From the NCBI RefSeq assembly GCF_029873475.1, contig NZ_CP123500.1, positions 25,843-89,842 on the forward strand: a stretch of DNA of 64,000 bases, written 5' to 3'. Both the position numbers and the translations under genes were made by a program. A model generated the notes under the pieces. The model ran no database searches, had not been told where the DNA came from, and saw only the letters and a list, made by a program, of their open reading frames with translations. Positions 37,822 through 47,099 of this stretch are shown here, piece by piece. Every line of letters begins with the position of its first letter. Position 1 is the stretch's first letter. Origin of the DNA: Arsenophonus sp. aPb (GTDB taxonomy: Bacteria; Pseudomonadota; Gammaproteobacteria; Enterobacterales; Enterobacteriaceae).

Positions 37822-38858
37822 TGCAATCACTGAAAAATATTCGTATTGAATACCATATTCTACAATCTTTCCCGGTTTCTTGTTTAAATCGCGATGATAT
37901 CGGTGCGTCCAAAACTGCGATAGTCGGAGGGGTAACGCGTGCCAGGGTTAGTTCTCAATGTTGGAAACGCCAGGTTCGTTTAGCACTGCAAGATTTTGGT
38001 ATCAAACTGGGAATGCGAACTAAAAAAGTGGCAGAGCTATTAACACTAGAATGTATGGCAGCCGGAGCTAATTCCGAGCAGGCGGCTAGTTGTAGCGATA
38101 AAATAGCGAAAGTACTGGCAGACGATACTTTGCTGTTTATTAGTGCAACAGAAGTGTGCGCCTTTGCTGAGCATGCTAAAAATTTGCATTTTGATGTAGA
38201 CAAAATCAAAGATAAAGAATTAGCCAAAGTAGCTAAAAAAGCTCTCACTCCAGCAATTGATGCGTTAGACATTGCACTATTTGGTCGCATGGTTGCCAAA
38301 GCTGCGGATATGAATGTGGAGGCCGCTGCCAGTTTTAGCCATGCCATCTCGACACATAAAGTGGCTAATGAAGTTGAATTTTTTACCGCCCTTGATGATC
38401 GGCAAACTGGAGCCGGCTCTGCTCATATAGGGAGCTTCGAGTTCAATTCAGCCACATATTATCGTTATATCAGTTTGGATTTAGGTCAATTAGCACAAAC
38501 TCTAGGTGGAGCGGATATGAAAGTAGATATAAAACAAGCGATTAATGCATTCACTAAAGCGTTATTTGTTGCAGTGCCTTCTGCCCGTCAAACCACACAG
38601 TCAGCTGCTAGTCCATGGGAATTTGCCAAAGTATTAGTACGCAAAGGACAACGTTTGCAGGTACCTTTTGAAACGCCAGTAAAAGCCACCCAGGCCGGTT
38701 TTCTGGCACCGAGTATCAAAGAGTTAAAAAATTATTTGACTAGCAAAGAAGCGCTATCTGGTAGCTTGTTTGGCAAATTAGGTGACTACGAATGGGGCGA
38801 AGACGAAACATTTAGTATTGATGATTTGATCGTGAAATTACACAGCCATGTGGAGTAA
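37818..38858 (+). CDS. casC: Cascade backbone subunit Cas7e (CasC)
   Basis: This 346-residue RAMP-fold backbone protein, six copies per complex, binds the guide. Its opening NIRIEYHILQSFPVSCLNRDDIGASKTAIVGGVTRARVSSQCWKR is the conserved Cas7e N-terminus. HKVANEVEFFTALDD and GSAHIGSFEFNSATYYRYI are also typical. The gene is intact and coupled to casE by ATGA. Cas5e follows after three bases. Confidence 0.93.
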   Translation: MMQSLKNIRIEYHILQSFPVSCLNRDDIGASKTAIVGGVTRARVSSQCWKRQVRLALQDFGIKLGMRTKKVAELLTLECMAAGANSEQAASCSDKIAKVLADDTLLFISATEVCAFAEHAKNLHFDVDKIKDKELAKVAKKALTPAIDALDIALFGRMVAKAADMNVEAAASFSHAISTHKVANEVEFFTALDDRQTGAGSAHIGSFEFNSATYYRYISLDLGQLAQTLGGADMKVDIKQAINAFTKALFVAVPSARQTTQSAASPWEFAKVLVRKGQRLQVPFETPVKATQAGFLAPSIKELKNYLTSKEALSGSLFGKLGDYEWGEDETFSIDDLIVKLHSHVE

Positions 38859-38861
38859 GCT

Positions 38862-39575
38862 ATGAGCCATCCTTATTTATTGCTCTGGCTTGAAGGGCCG
38901 TTACAGAGTTGGGGGCATGATTCCCGCTTTGGCATGCGAAATAGTTTACCTTTTCCTACCAAATCAGGGGTATTGGGGATTATCTGCGCTGCTTTAGGTG
39001 CGGCTGGTTCTCAAAAACCATTACTAGCTCGGTTTGCCGATCTTGATATGCAAGTGCTCGGTTTTTCCCGACAGGATAAAAATGGTACCATCGCTTTACG
39101 CGAACCTTTGTTGTGTGATTTTCATATGGTAGGTAGTGGCTATGATGATAAAGACCCTTGGCAGAGTTTACTGATCCCAAAAACTAGCGGCGGCAAGAAA
39201 GCTGTGGGTGGTGGGACAAAAATCACCTACCGCTACTACTTACAGGATCGTGCTTTTGCGGTTTTGCTGGCAGTGCCAGCAGATTTGTTATCAACCTTGG
39301 TGAAGGCTTTGCAGCACCCGGTATGGGATCTGGCTTTGGGGCGCAAAAACTGTGTGCCAACCGAGTTTATCTTTCAAGGACAATTTCTCAATTTACTGGA
39401 TGCTGAACAAGCGGCAGAGAAAATAGCAAGTGAAAAACAACGGTTAAAAGATCTTAAGGTAATATCAGGGGTAGCGGAAGGTGGTAAAGTATTAACGCTT
39501 AATGATATCCCGGTGGCCTTCGGTGAGCAAAAGCGCTACCGCGATCGGCAAGTTACCCTCTTTAGTGATAACTAG
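38862..39575 (+). CDS. casD: Cascade subunit Cas5e (CasD)
   Basis: This 237-residue Cas5 binds the 5' handle of the crRNA. Typical segments are LWLEGPLQSWGHDSRFGMRN, PTKSGVLGIICAALG, and near the end DIPVAFGEQKRYRDRQV. It is intact and last in the operon. Cas1 and Cas2, which normally follow, are missing: an IS6 remnant starts 53 bases after the stop codon. Confidence 0.93.
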   Translation: MSHPYLLLWLEGPLQSWGHDSRFGMRNSLPFPTKSGVLGIICAALGAAGSQKPLLARFADLDMQVLGFSRQDKNGTIALREPLLCDFHMVGSGYDDKDPWQSLLIPKTSGGKKAVGGGTKITYRYYLQDRAFAVLLAVPADLLSTLVKALQHPVWDLALGRKNCVPTEFIFQGQFLNLLDAEQAAEKIASEKQRLKDLKVISGVAEGGKVLTLNDIPVAFGEQKRYRDRQVTLFSDN

Positions 39576-39628
39576 CAAGATTTATAAGTAAAAGTTTATT
39601 TTTAAAAATAACCAGAGAGTCTTTACTC

Positions 39629-40276
39629 GGCACTGTTACAAAGATCATGATCGCTGATAATCTTTCCTAACGATTTAACCAATAGTGCCCAATATAAATA
39701 TTTTTAAAAACAGACACTTTACCCGCGACATCATTCTTTGGGCGGTAAGCTGATACTGCAAATATGGTATCAGCTATCGCGAACCCCAAGAAATGCTGGC
39801 TGAACGTGGAGTCAGAGTCCAATCACCCGACCCTTTATCGTTGGGTTCAGCACTATACGCCAGAAATAGAAAAACGGCTGCGGTGGTACTGGCGTAACCC
39901 TTCCGCTCTTTGCCCGTGGCACATTAATAAAACGTATATAGAAGGTGAATGGCCAACGGGATTATCTGTACCGGTTCGTCGATAATAAAGGTCACACAAT
40001 TGATTTTTATCTTTCTGCACGTCGCAATACCAAAGCGGCTTATCGGTAAAATCATCAATAACGTGAAAAAGTGGCAACTCCCCCCAATTTATTAATACGG
40101 ACAAAGCACCAGGCATATAGTTGTGCTCTGGTATTACTGAAGCAAGCGGGGAAATGCCAGGCACCCCCCCCTTTTTACTATAGTCATCCTGTAAATGAGG
40201 TAGTCTGGTAAGCAGGTTTTTAAAATGTAACCATCTGTTATCACATAGAATTTCTATCCATATTTGTAATAGTGCC
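39629..40276 (+). mobile_element. IS6-family remnant C, internally deleted
   Basis: IS6 ends GGCACTGTTACAAAG (39629) and TTGTAATAGTGCC (to 40276) enclose a shortened, frameshifted transposase with YRWVQHYTPEIEKRLRWYW. The 3' part is a diverged, deleted version of the element, with a C-rich run near 40160. A nearly identical unit D follows, and E is its inverted twin. Confidence 0.8.
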
Positions 40277-40423
40277 AAGCATTTTGCTGATGTAACTTCA
40301 TCATGGGTGTGGGGAAGACATTTTCATTAAATGAAATTGCAAGAAATATTAAGAAACACCCCCACGTATGTAGGCATTATGTTAATTTAAAGAAATTAAA
40401 AAGCAAACAAAAAGAGAAATTAA
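40277..40423. other. Spacer between IS6 remnants, with a possible decayed type I-E CRISPR repeat
   Basis: This short stretch is not part of the IS copies. At 40297-40320 it reads TTCATC then GGGTGTGGGGAA then GACA, resembling a type I-E repeat (CGGTTCATCCCC...GGGGAACAC) with a few bases lost. There is no second copy and no spacer pattern. It is the only array-like trace near the cas genes and may be chance. Confidence 0.3.
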
Positions 40424-41067
40424 TGTTGCAAATATCAGATCGATGATGATTTCCACTGACCATTTAGTCAATGGTTCCCAATATAAATGTTTTTAAAAAC
40501 CGACACTTTACCCGCGACATCATTCTTTGGGCGGTAAGCTGATACTGCAAATATGCTATCAGCTATCGTGAACCCCAAGAAATGCTGGCTGAACGTGGAG
40601 TCAGAGTCCAATCACCCGACCCTTTATCGTTGGGTTCAGCACTATACGCCAGAAATAGAAAAACGGCTGCGGTGGTACTGGCGTAACCCTTCCGCTCTTT
40701 GCCCGTGGCACATTAATAAAACGTATATAAAAGGTGAATGGCCAACGGGCTTATCTGTACCGGTTCGTTGATAATAAAGGTCACACAATTGATTTTTATC
40801 TTTCTGCACGTCGCAATACCAAAGCGGCTTATCGGTAAAATCATCAATAACGTGAAAAAGTGGCAGCTCCCCCCCCCAATTTATTAATACGGACAAAGCA
40901 CCAGGCATATAGTTGTGCTCTGGTATTACTGAAGCAAGCGGGGAAATGCCAAGCAACCCCCCTTTTTACTATAGTCATCCTGTAGATGAGGTAGTCTGGT
41001 AAGCAGATTTTTAAAATGTAACCACCTGTTATTACATAGAATTTATATCCATGTTTGCAATAGTGCC
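40424..41067 (+). mobile_element. IS6-family remnant D, internally deleted
   Basis: This is almost the same sequence as remnant C (YRWVQHYTPEIEKRLRWYW, the same truncated 3' part). It ends TTGCAATAGTGCC at 41067. The left end is decayed (TGTTGCAAATATC). It directly abuts the upstream region of the large repeat gene. Confidence 0.8.
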
Positions 41068-41275
41068 ATTTACATCATTCATTTTTATTAAAAGTAAAAT
41101 TTTGTTTCTTATTACCAGAGAAAAAATCCATAGTAGATCAAATAATAACCTGCTATGGTTTTAATCGTTTTAATAAATAGCATGAATATAGATAAAAAAT
41201 GGTAATTTTAGTGAAATTATTATTTGTTTTTTTATTGATTATTAATGGGGTTAATAAACATTAAGGAGACTTTTT
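41068..41275 (+). promoter_or_regulatory. Conserved upstream region of the 907-residue repeat gene
   Basis: About 205 bases are almost identical to 44938-45142, upstream of the second repeat gene. The block contains an inverted repeat CCATAGTAG (41128-41136) and CTGCTATGG (41150-41158). Read on the minus strand it is followed by ATTTTTT, so it may be a terminator for leftward transcription. AAGGAG precedes the ATG at 41276. Strong conservation of the non-coding sequence suggests a shared promoter or regulation, or recent duplication. Confidence 0.65.
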
Positions 41276-43999
41276 ATGAATGTTTTTTCAAATAACGATA
41301 ACGAAAATATGAATAAAAATGAGAATATTAATAGCAATCAAAACATAAATAACAATAACAACCAGGGTGGATTCTGGGGCAGTAACCAAGGTGGAAACTT
41401 AGTCGATAGTAACCAGTATAGTGGTTGCAATAGCGGTGGTGATATTAGCGGTTATATTGGTGGTGGTATTGGAGGTGGGCTAGGTATTAACCTCGGAGGT
41501 GGTCTATTAGATGTTAACCTCGGAGGTGGCTTAGGCGGTAGTGCGGGTGGCCACATAAGCAGTGGTAGCCACAGTGGCAGTAGTAGCTGGAGTAACAGTT
41601 CGAGCAGTAACCAGGATGGTGGTTGCAACCGTGGCGGTGATATTGGCGGTGATATTGGTGGTGGTATTGGAGGTGGGCTAGGTATTAACCTCGGAGGTGG
41701 TTTATTAGATGTTAACCTCGGAGGTGGCTTAAGCGGTAGTGCAGGGGCCCACATAAGCAGTGGTAGCCACAGTGGCAGTAGTAGCTGGGGTAACAGTTGG
41801 GGCAGTAACCAAGGAAGATTCTGGGGCAGTAACCAGGGTGGATTCTGGGGTAGTAACCAAGGTGGAAACCTAGGTGGCAACCAGGGTGGAAGCTTAGACG
41901 GTAACCAGGGTGGATTCTGGAGTAGTAACCAAGGTGGAAATTTAGGCGGTAACCAGGGTGGAAACTTAGACGGTAACCAAGGTGGTAATCAGGGTGGAAA
42001 CCTAGGCGGTAACCAGGGTGAAAACTTAGACGGTAACCAGGGTGGATTCTGGAGCAGCAACCAGGGTGGATTCTGGGGTAGTAACCAAGGTGGAAACTTA
42101 GACGGTAATCAGGGTGGAAACTTAGACGGTAACCAGGGTGGAAATTTAGGTGGTAATCAGGGTGGAAACTTAGACGGTAACCAGGGTGGAAACCTAGACG
42201 GTAACCAGGGTGGAAACCTAGACGGTAATCAGGGTGGAAGCTTAGGCGGTAACCAGGGTGGAAGCTTAGACGGTAACCAGGGTGGAAACCTAGGTGGTAA
42301 TCAGGGTGGAAACCTAGGCGGTAACCAGGATAGTGGTTGCAATAGCGGCGGTAATATTGGCAGTGAGCAAGGTATAGGTGGCTTAAGTGGTAATCAAAAC
42401 ATAAATAACAATCAAAACACAAATAACAATAGCAACCAAAATGTAAACTTAGGCGGTAACCAGGGTGGAAACTTAGACGGTAACCAAGGTGGTAACTTAG
42501 GCGGTAACCAGGGTGAAAACTTAGACGGTAACCAGGGTGGATTCTGGAGCAGCAACCAGGGTGGATTCTGGGGTAGTAACCAAGGTGGAAATTTAGGCGG
42601 TAACCATGGTGGAAGCTTAGACGGTAACCAGGGTGGAAACCTAGGTGGTAATCAGGGTGGAAACTTAGACGGTAATCAGGGTGGAAACTTAGACGGTAAC
42701 CAGGGTGGAAACCTAGACGGTAACCAGGGTGGAAACCTAGACGGTAATCAGGGTGGAAGCTTAGGCGGTAACCAGGGTGGAAGCTTAGACGGTAACCAGG
42801 GTGGAAACCTAGGTGGTAATCAGGGTGGAAACCTAGGCGGTAACCAGGATAGTGGTTGCAATAGCGGCGGTAATATTGGCAGTGAGCAAGGTATAGGTGG
42901 CTTAAGTGGTAATCAAAACATAAATAACAATCAAAACACAAATAACAATAGCAACCAAAATGTAAACTTAGGCGGTAACCAGGGTGGAAACTTAGACGGT
43001 AACCAAGGTGGTAACTTAGGCGGTAACCAGGGTGAAAACTTAGACGGTAACCAGGGTGGATTCTGGAGCAGCAACCAGGGTGGATTCTGGGGTAGTAACC
43101 AAGGTGGAAACCTAGGCGGTAACCAGGGTGGCAATCAAGGTGGATTCTGGGGCAATAACCAAGGTGGAAACTTAGACGGTAACCAGGGTGGCAATCAGGG
43201 TGGATTCTGGGGCAGTAATCAGGGTGGCAATCAAGGTGGATTCTGGGGCAATAACCAAGGTGGAAACTTAGGCGGTAACCAGGGTGGCAATCAGGGTGGA
43301 TTCTGGGGCAGTAATCAGGGTGGCAATCAAGGTGGATTCTGGGGCAATAACCAAGGTGGAAACTTAGACGGTAACCAGGGTGGCAATCAGGATGGATTCT
43401 GGGGCAATAACCAAGGTGGAAACCTAGGCGGTAACCAGGGTGGCAATCAGGATGGATTCTGGGGCAGTAACCACGGTGGCAATCAAGGTGGATTCTGGGG
43501 CAATAACCAAGGTGGAAACCAGGGTGGCAATCAGGATGGATTCTGGGGCAGTAATCAGGGTGGCAATCAAGGTGGATTCTGGGGCAGTAATCAGGGTGGC
43601 AATCAAGGTGGATTCTGGGGTAGTAATCAGGATAGCAACCAAGGAGGTTTCTGGGACAACAACCAGGGTGGAAACTTAGGTGGCAACCAGGCTATCCCGA
43701 TCATATTGATTGTTAAGCTGATGCAGGGTGGTAACCAGGGTGGATTCTGGGGCAGTATCCAGGGTGGTAACTTAGGTGACAACCAGGGTGGATTCTGGGG
43801 CAGTATCCAGGGTGGTAACTTAGGTGACAACCAGGGTGGATTCTGGGGTAGTAATCAGGGAGGAAATGATGGTGGTTATATCTGCATTAATTGCGGTAGT
43901 CGTCAAGGCATTAAGTGGGTAAGAAATTATAGTGGTGATCAAATACAAAACGAAAAAATAAATGACACCATTGCAAACATGGATATAAATTCTATGTAA
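41276..43999 (+). CDS. Giant Asn/Gly/Gln/Trp repeat protein (907 residues)
   Basis: The protein begins MNVFSNNDNENMNKNENINS, with no signal peptide. Two Gly/Ser-rich blocks (GGGIGGGLGINLGGGLLDVNL, HISSGSHSGSSSW) come next. Most of the length is short-period repeats of GGNLGGNQ, GGNLDGNQ, GGFWGSNQ and GGFWGNNQ. A unit of about 180 residues, including DSGCNSGGNIGSEQGIGGLSGNQNINNNQ, occurs twice as near-exact copies. There are few charges and regular Trp/Phe. No family is recognised; it looks like a spacer, silk-like or condensate-forming protein. The last dozen residues (NDTIANMDINSM) are coded by the end of IS6 remnant E, so the true C-terminus is lost. Function unknown. Confidence 0.7.
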   Translation: MNVFSNNDNENMNKNENINSNQNINNNNNQGGFWGSNQGGNLVDSNQYSGCNSGGDISGYIGGGIGGGLGINLGGGLLDVNLGGGLGGSAGGHISSGSHSGSSSWSNSSSSNQDGGCNRGGDIGGDIGGGIGGGLGINLGGGLLDVNLGGGLSGSAGAHISSGSHSGSSSWGNSWGSNQGRFWGSNQGGFWGSNQGGNLGGNQGGSLDGNQGGFWSSNQGGNLGGNQGGNLDGNQGGNQGGNLGGNQGENLDGNQGGFWSSNQGGFWGSNQGGNLDGNQGGNLDGNQGGNLGGNQGGNLDGNQGGNLDGNQGGNLDGNQGGSLGGNQGGSLDGNQGGNLGGNQGGNLGGNQDSGCNSGGNIGSEQGIGGLSGNQNINNNQNTNNNSNQNVNLGGNQGGNLDGNQGGNLGGNQGENLDGNQGGFWSSNQGGFWGSNQGGNLGGNHGGSLDGNQGGNLGGNQGGNLDGNQGGNLDGNQGGNLDGNQGGNLDGNQGGSLGGNQGGSLDGNQGGNLGGNQGGNLGGNQDSGCNSGGNIGSEQGIGGLSGNQNINNNQNTNNNSNQNVNLGGNQGGNLDGNQGGNLGGNQGENLDGNQGGFWSSNQGGFWGSNQGGNLGGNQGGNQGGFWGNNQGGNLDGNQGGNQGGFWGSNQGGNQGGFWGNNQGGNLGGNQGGNQGGFWGSNQGGNQGGFWGNNQGGNLDGNQGGNQDGFWGNNQGGNLGGNQGGNQDGFWGSNHGGNQGGFWGNNQGGNQGGNQDGFWGSNQGGNQGGFWGSNQGGNQGGFWGSNQDSNQGGFWDNNQGGNLGGNQAIPIILIVKLMQGGNQGGFWGSIQGGNLGDNQGGFWGSIQGGNLGDNQGGFWGSNQGGNDGGYICINCGSRQGIKWVRNYSGDQIQNEKINDTIANMDINSM

Positions 44000-44610
44000 T
44001 AACAGATGGTTACATTTTAAAAATCTGCTTACCAGACTACCTCATCTACAGGATGACTATAGTAAAAGGGGGGGTTACCTGGCATTTCCCCGCTTGCTTC
44101 AGTAATACCAGAGCACAACTATATGCCTGGTGCTTTGTCCGTATTAATAAATTGGGGGGAGCTGCCACTTTTTCACGTTATTGATGATTTTATCGATAAG
44201 CCGCTTTGGTATTGCGACGTGCAGAAAGATAAAAATCAATTGTGTGACCTTTATTATCAACGAACCGGTACAGATAAGCCCGTTGGCCATTCACCTTTTA
44301 TATACGTTTTATTAATGTGCCACGGGTAAAGAGCGGAAGGGTTACGCCAGTACCACCGCAGCCGTTTTTCTATTTCTGGCGTATAGTGCTGAACCCAACG
44401 ATAAAGGGTCGGATGATTGGACTCTGACTCCACGTTCAGCCAGTATTTCTTGGGGTTCACGATAGCTGATAGCATATTTGCAGTATCAGCTTACCGTCCA
44501 AAGAATGATGTCGCAGGTAAAGTATCGGCTTTTAAAAATATTTATATTGGGCACCATTGGTTAAATCGTTAGGAAAGATTATCAGTGACCATGATCTTTG
44601 TAACAGTGCT
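43968..44610 (-). mobile_element. IS6-family remnant E, inverted twin of D
   Basis: This is the reverse complement of the deleted IS6 form in C and D. It starts as ACACCATTGCAAAC within the end of the repeat gene and finishes TTTGTAACAGTGCT at 44610. With D it flanks the 907-residue repeat gene in inverted orientation, giving a composite-transposon arrangement. Confidence 0.8.
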
Positions 44611-44937
44611 ATTTGAATAGTGATATTCTTGACTGAGAGTAAAAATCTGCAAATACCTTAGTGGTCTTTTTTATCTATGAAAATTAAATTTTCTTAAATA
44701 CATTTATAAAATATAATTTGATAAAAAATCATATGGGTAGAAATTTTTAATTCTATCTATATTTGTTATGGATTATCACTTTAGCTTTTTGAAAAAAATA
44801 ATGTGATGCTACTTAAGAAAATGATATTAAATTGAATAATGAAAGAAAATTTAAAATAATCATTATAACTTTAATAATGTAGTAAAAATAAATTAATCAT
44901 TTTTATAAAAAACAATTAATAATAAATTTCTTATTCA
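44611..44937. other. AT-rich intergenic region
   Basis: No gene or IS sequence is seen. It separates IS6 remnant E from the conserved upstream block of the second repeat gene. Confidence 0.4.
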
Positions 44938-45142
44938 TTTACATCATTAATTTTTATTAAAAGTGAAATTTTTTTTCTATTACCAGAGAAAAAATCCATA
45001 GTAGATCAAATAATAACCTGCTATGGTTTTGATCGTTTTAATAAATAGCATGAATATAGATAAAAAATGGTAATTTTAGTGAAATTATTATTTGTTTTTT
45101 TATTAATTATCACTGAGTTAATAAACATTAAGGAGATTTTTT
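44938..45142 (+). promoter_or_regulatory. Conserved upstream region of the 371-residue repeat gene
   Basis: This is the second copy of the block at 41068-41275, with only scattered differences. The inverted repeat CCATAGTAG (44996-45004) and CTGCTATGG (45018-45026) is kept exactly. AAGGAG lies upstream of the ATG at 45143. Confidence 0.65.
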
Positions 45143-46258
45143 ATGAATGGTTTTTCAAATAACGATAACGAAAATATGAATAAAAATGAGAATATTAATA
45201 AAAATGAGAATGTGAATAAAAATGAGAATATTAATAGCAATCAAAACATAAGTAGCAATAACAACCAGGGTGGAAACTTAGGCGGTAACCAGGGTGGAAA
45301 CTTAGGTGGCAATCAGGGCGGATTCTGGGGCAGTAATCAGGGTGGAAACTTAGGTGGTAACCAGGGTGGATTCTGGGGCAGTAATCAGGGTGGAAACTTA
45401 GGTGGCAACCAGGGCGGATTCTGGGGCAGTAATCAGGGTGGAAACTTAGGTGGCAACCAGGGCGGATTCTGGGGCAGTAACCAGGGTGGAAACTTAGGCG
45501 GTAACCAAGGTGGCAACCAGGGTGGATTCTGGGGCAGTAATCAGGGTGGAAACTTAGGTGGCAACCAGGGTGGAAACTTAGGCGGTAACCACGGTGGAAA
45601 CTTAGGTGGCAACCAGGGTGGATTCTGGGGCAGTAACCAGGGTGGAAACTTAGGCGGTAACCAAGGTGGCAACCAGGGTGGATTCTGGGGCAGTAATCAA
45701 GGTGGTAACCAAGGTGGATTCTGGGGCAGTAACCAGGGTGGAAACTTAGGTGGTAACCACGGTGGAAACTTAGGCGGTAACCACGGTGGAAACTTAGGTG
45801 GCAACCAGGGTGGAAACTTAGGTGGCAACCAGGGTGGAAACTTAGGCGGTAATCAGGGTGGAAACTTAGGCGGTAACCAGGGTGGAAACCTAGGCGGTAA
45901 CCAGGGTGGAAACTTAGGCGGTAACCACGGTGGAAACTTAGGTGGCAACCAGGGTGGAAACTTAGGTGGCAACCAGGGTGGAAACTTAGGTGGCAACCAG
46001 GGTGGAAACTTAGGTGGCAACCAGGGTGGAAACTTAGGCGGTAACCAAGGTGGTAACTTAGGCGGTAACCAAGGTGGTAACTTAGGCGGTAACCAAGGTG
46101 GTAACTTAGGCGGTAATCAGGGTGGAAACTTAGGCGGTAACCAGGGTGGAAACGACAATACCAACCAAAACACGAATGAGAATGTTAATGTTAATAAAAA
46201 TCTGAATCAGAATATCAACAAAAATACCAATACAAATGTTAATTCCAATAGAAACTAA
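45143..46258 (+). CDS. Asn/Gly/Gln/Trp repeat protein (371 residues)
   Basis: This is a paralogue of the 907-residue repeat protein. The N-terminal segment MNGFSNNDNENMNKNENIN, with extra copies of NKNEN, is nearly the same. The body is almost only GGNLGGNQ and GGFWGSNQ units in a 24-base period, and the end is Asn/Lys/Val-rich (NENVNVNKNLNQNINKNTN). Here the natural C-terminus is present, with a TAA stop before a terminator. It lacks the Gly/Ser blocks and cysteines of the long paralogue. No signal peptide, catalytic motif or known family is seen. The simple repeats will vary in number by slippage or recombination. Confidence 0.7.
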   Translation: MNGFSNNDNENMNKNENINKNENVNKNENINSNQNISSNNNQGGNLGGNQGGNLGGNQGGFWGSNQGGNLGGNQGGFWGSNQGGNLGGNQGGFWGSNQGGNLGGNQGGFWGSNQGGNLGGNQGGNQGGFWGSNQGGNLGGNQGGNLGGNHGGNLGGNQGGFWGSNQGGNLGGNQGGNQGGFWGSNQGGNQGGFWGSNQGGNLGGNHGGNLGGNHGGNLGGNQGGNLGGNQGGNLGGNQGGNLGGNQGGNLGGNQGGNLGGNHGGNLGGNQGGNLGGNQGGNLGGNQGGNLGGNQGGNLGGNQGGNLGGNQGGNLGGNQGGNLGGNQGGNLGGNQGGNDNTNQNTNENVNVNKNLNQNINKNTNTNVNSNRN

Positions 46259-46314
46259 AATAATAATATTAATTTTATTGATGACACTCTTGAGTGTAAG
46301 TAAAAGATTGTAAA

Positions 46315-46341
46315 TATATCCATAGAGTTCTTTCATCTATG
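46315..46341 (+). terminator. Hairpin downstream of the 371-residue repeat gene
   Basis: CCATAGA and TCTATGG form a seven-base stem just after the gene. It repeats the CCATAG/CTATGG theme of the upstream blocks. No clear T run follows, so it may be a transcript-end stem or regulatory. Confidence 0.4.
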
Positions 46342-46408
46342 GGAATTAATTAAAGTTAATATTTTTAAAAAATATTTTATATAAAATAAATTCTATAATA
46401 AAAAGTAG

Positions 46409-46450
46409 ACAGGTAGAGTTTATTGATTATAACTCTACCTGTATTTTTTG
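46409..46450 (+). terminator. Strong rho-independent terminator
   Basis: A perfect 12-bp stem pairs ACAGGTAGAGTT (46409-46420) with AACTCTACCTGT (46431-46442), followed by ATTTTTT. It ends transcription from the repeat gene. A similar stem lies at 57923-57952. Confidence 0.85.
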
Positions 46451-46451
46451 A

Positions 46452-46515
46452 GCACTATTGCAAATATGAATAGAGCTTCTATGTAATAACAGAGAATTAC
46501 ATTCCTTACTAAAGA
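46452..46515 (-). mobile_element. IS6-family end fragment
   Basis: The sequence GCACTATTGCAAATATG and the following TTCTATGTAATAACAGA match the right end of remnants D and E. Only this terminal 60 bases remain. It sits straight after the terminator of the repeat gene. Confidence 0.65.
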
Positions 46516-46624
46516 ATTAAGTAGAAAATAATTATGACTATCAATTGAGTAATATAAAAAATTAGTGGTTTAACGAGATGTAATTAAACTAATTAAAAAA
46601 AATGTATTATGTTGTTGAGCGGGG

Positions 46625-46915
46625 GAATACTTCGGATGCAAACAGTTTTTGCATCAGATTGCGGAAAAAGCGGATGATTATCGGGAGGTCGTTATGACTA
46701 TTGCAGAACAGTTACGTCGAGAAGGCGAACAAAAAGGTAAGATTGAAGATATCCAAGAAGGGATTCAAAAAGGTATTCAAGAGGGTGAAAAAAAAGCTGT
46801 AATGAAGATAGCTCGCCAGCTTCTTGAGAATGGTGTTGATAAAAATATTATAAAAATGTCAACTGGTCTTTCAAATGACGAGATGAAGAAGTTGTTTAAA
46901 ATTGATAATAAATAA
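46625..46915 (+). pseudogene. Rpn-family nuclease, C-terminal fragment
   Basis: The sequence QIAEKADDYREVVMTIAEQLRREGEQKG is the same as the C-terminal part of the Rpn pseudogene at 29166-30099. It is followed by a variable helical end (GIQEGEKKAVMKIARQLLENGVDKN). The N-terminal nuclease part is missing. Confidence 0.8.
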
Positions 46916-47080
46916 TTAAAGAAGAATTTAACTTATCTATTTTTCAGCAGAATTTATAATAGTGGTTGTATATCACTTCTATTTATACTTTTATATGTAC
47001 TAGCTCAGACCTGATCTGACAGTTACCCAGCTTTTCTGGTGCCAGCGTCAGATTAGATTTGAGTTAAATTTTTTTCAGTC
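46916..47080. other. Intergenic region with inverted motifs
   Basis: No gene is seen. Around 47015-47055 are TCTGAC and GTCAGA separated by 26 bases, with CTGGTGCCAG between. This may be a hairpin or the end of an unrecognised insertion sequence. Confidence 0.35.
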
Positions 47081-47099
47081 CAAATCCTTTTCCATCAAT

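Noticed and set aside
39576..41275. CRISPR array next to the cas genes
   Set aside because: The repeated sequence here is two near-identical IS6 remnants, not repeat-spacer units; only one doubtful repeat-like trace was seen.
41712..42941. Long minus-strand frame (409 codons, His/Tyr/Arg/Pro repeats) opposite the 907-residue repeat gene
   Set aside because: It is the mirror of the 24-base repeat, has no ribosome site and ends inside the repeat; open only because the repeat lacks stops on that strand.
41276..46258. CRISPR array in the repeat genes
   Set aside because: The regular 24-base units have no unique spacers and encode an open frame; they are protein repeats.
46916..47080. End of an IS3-type insertion sequence
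   Set aside because: The inverted TCTGAC/GTCAGA motif is suggestive, but no transposase or second end was found.
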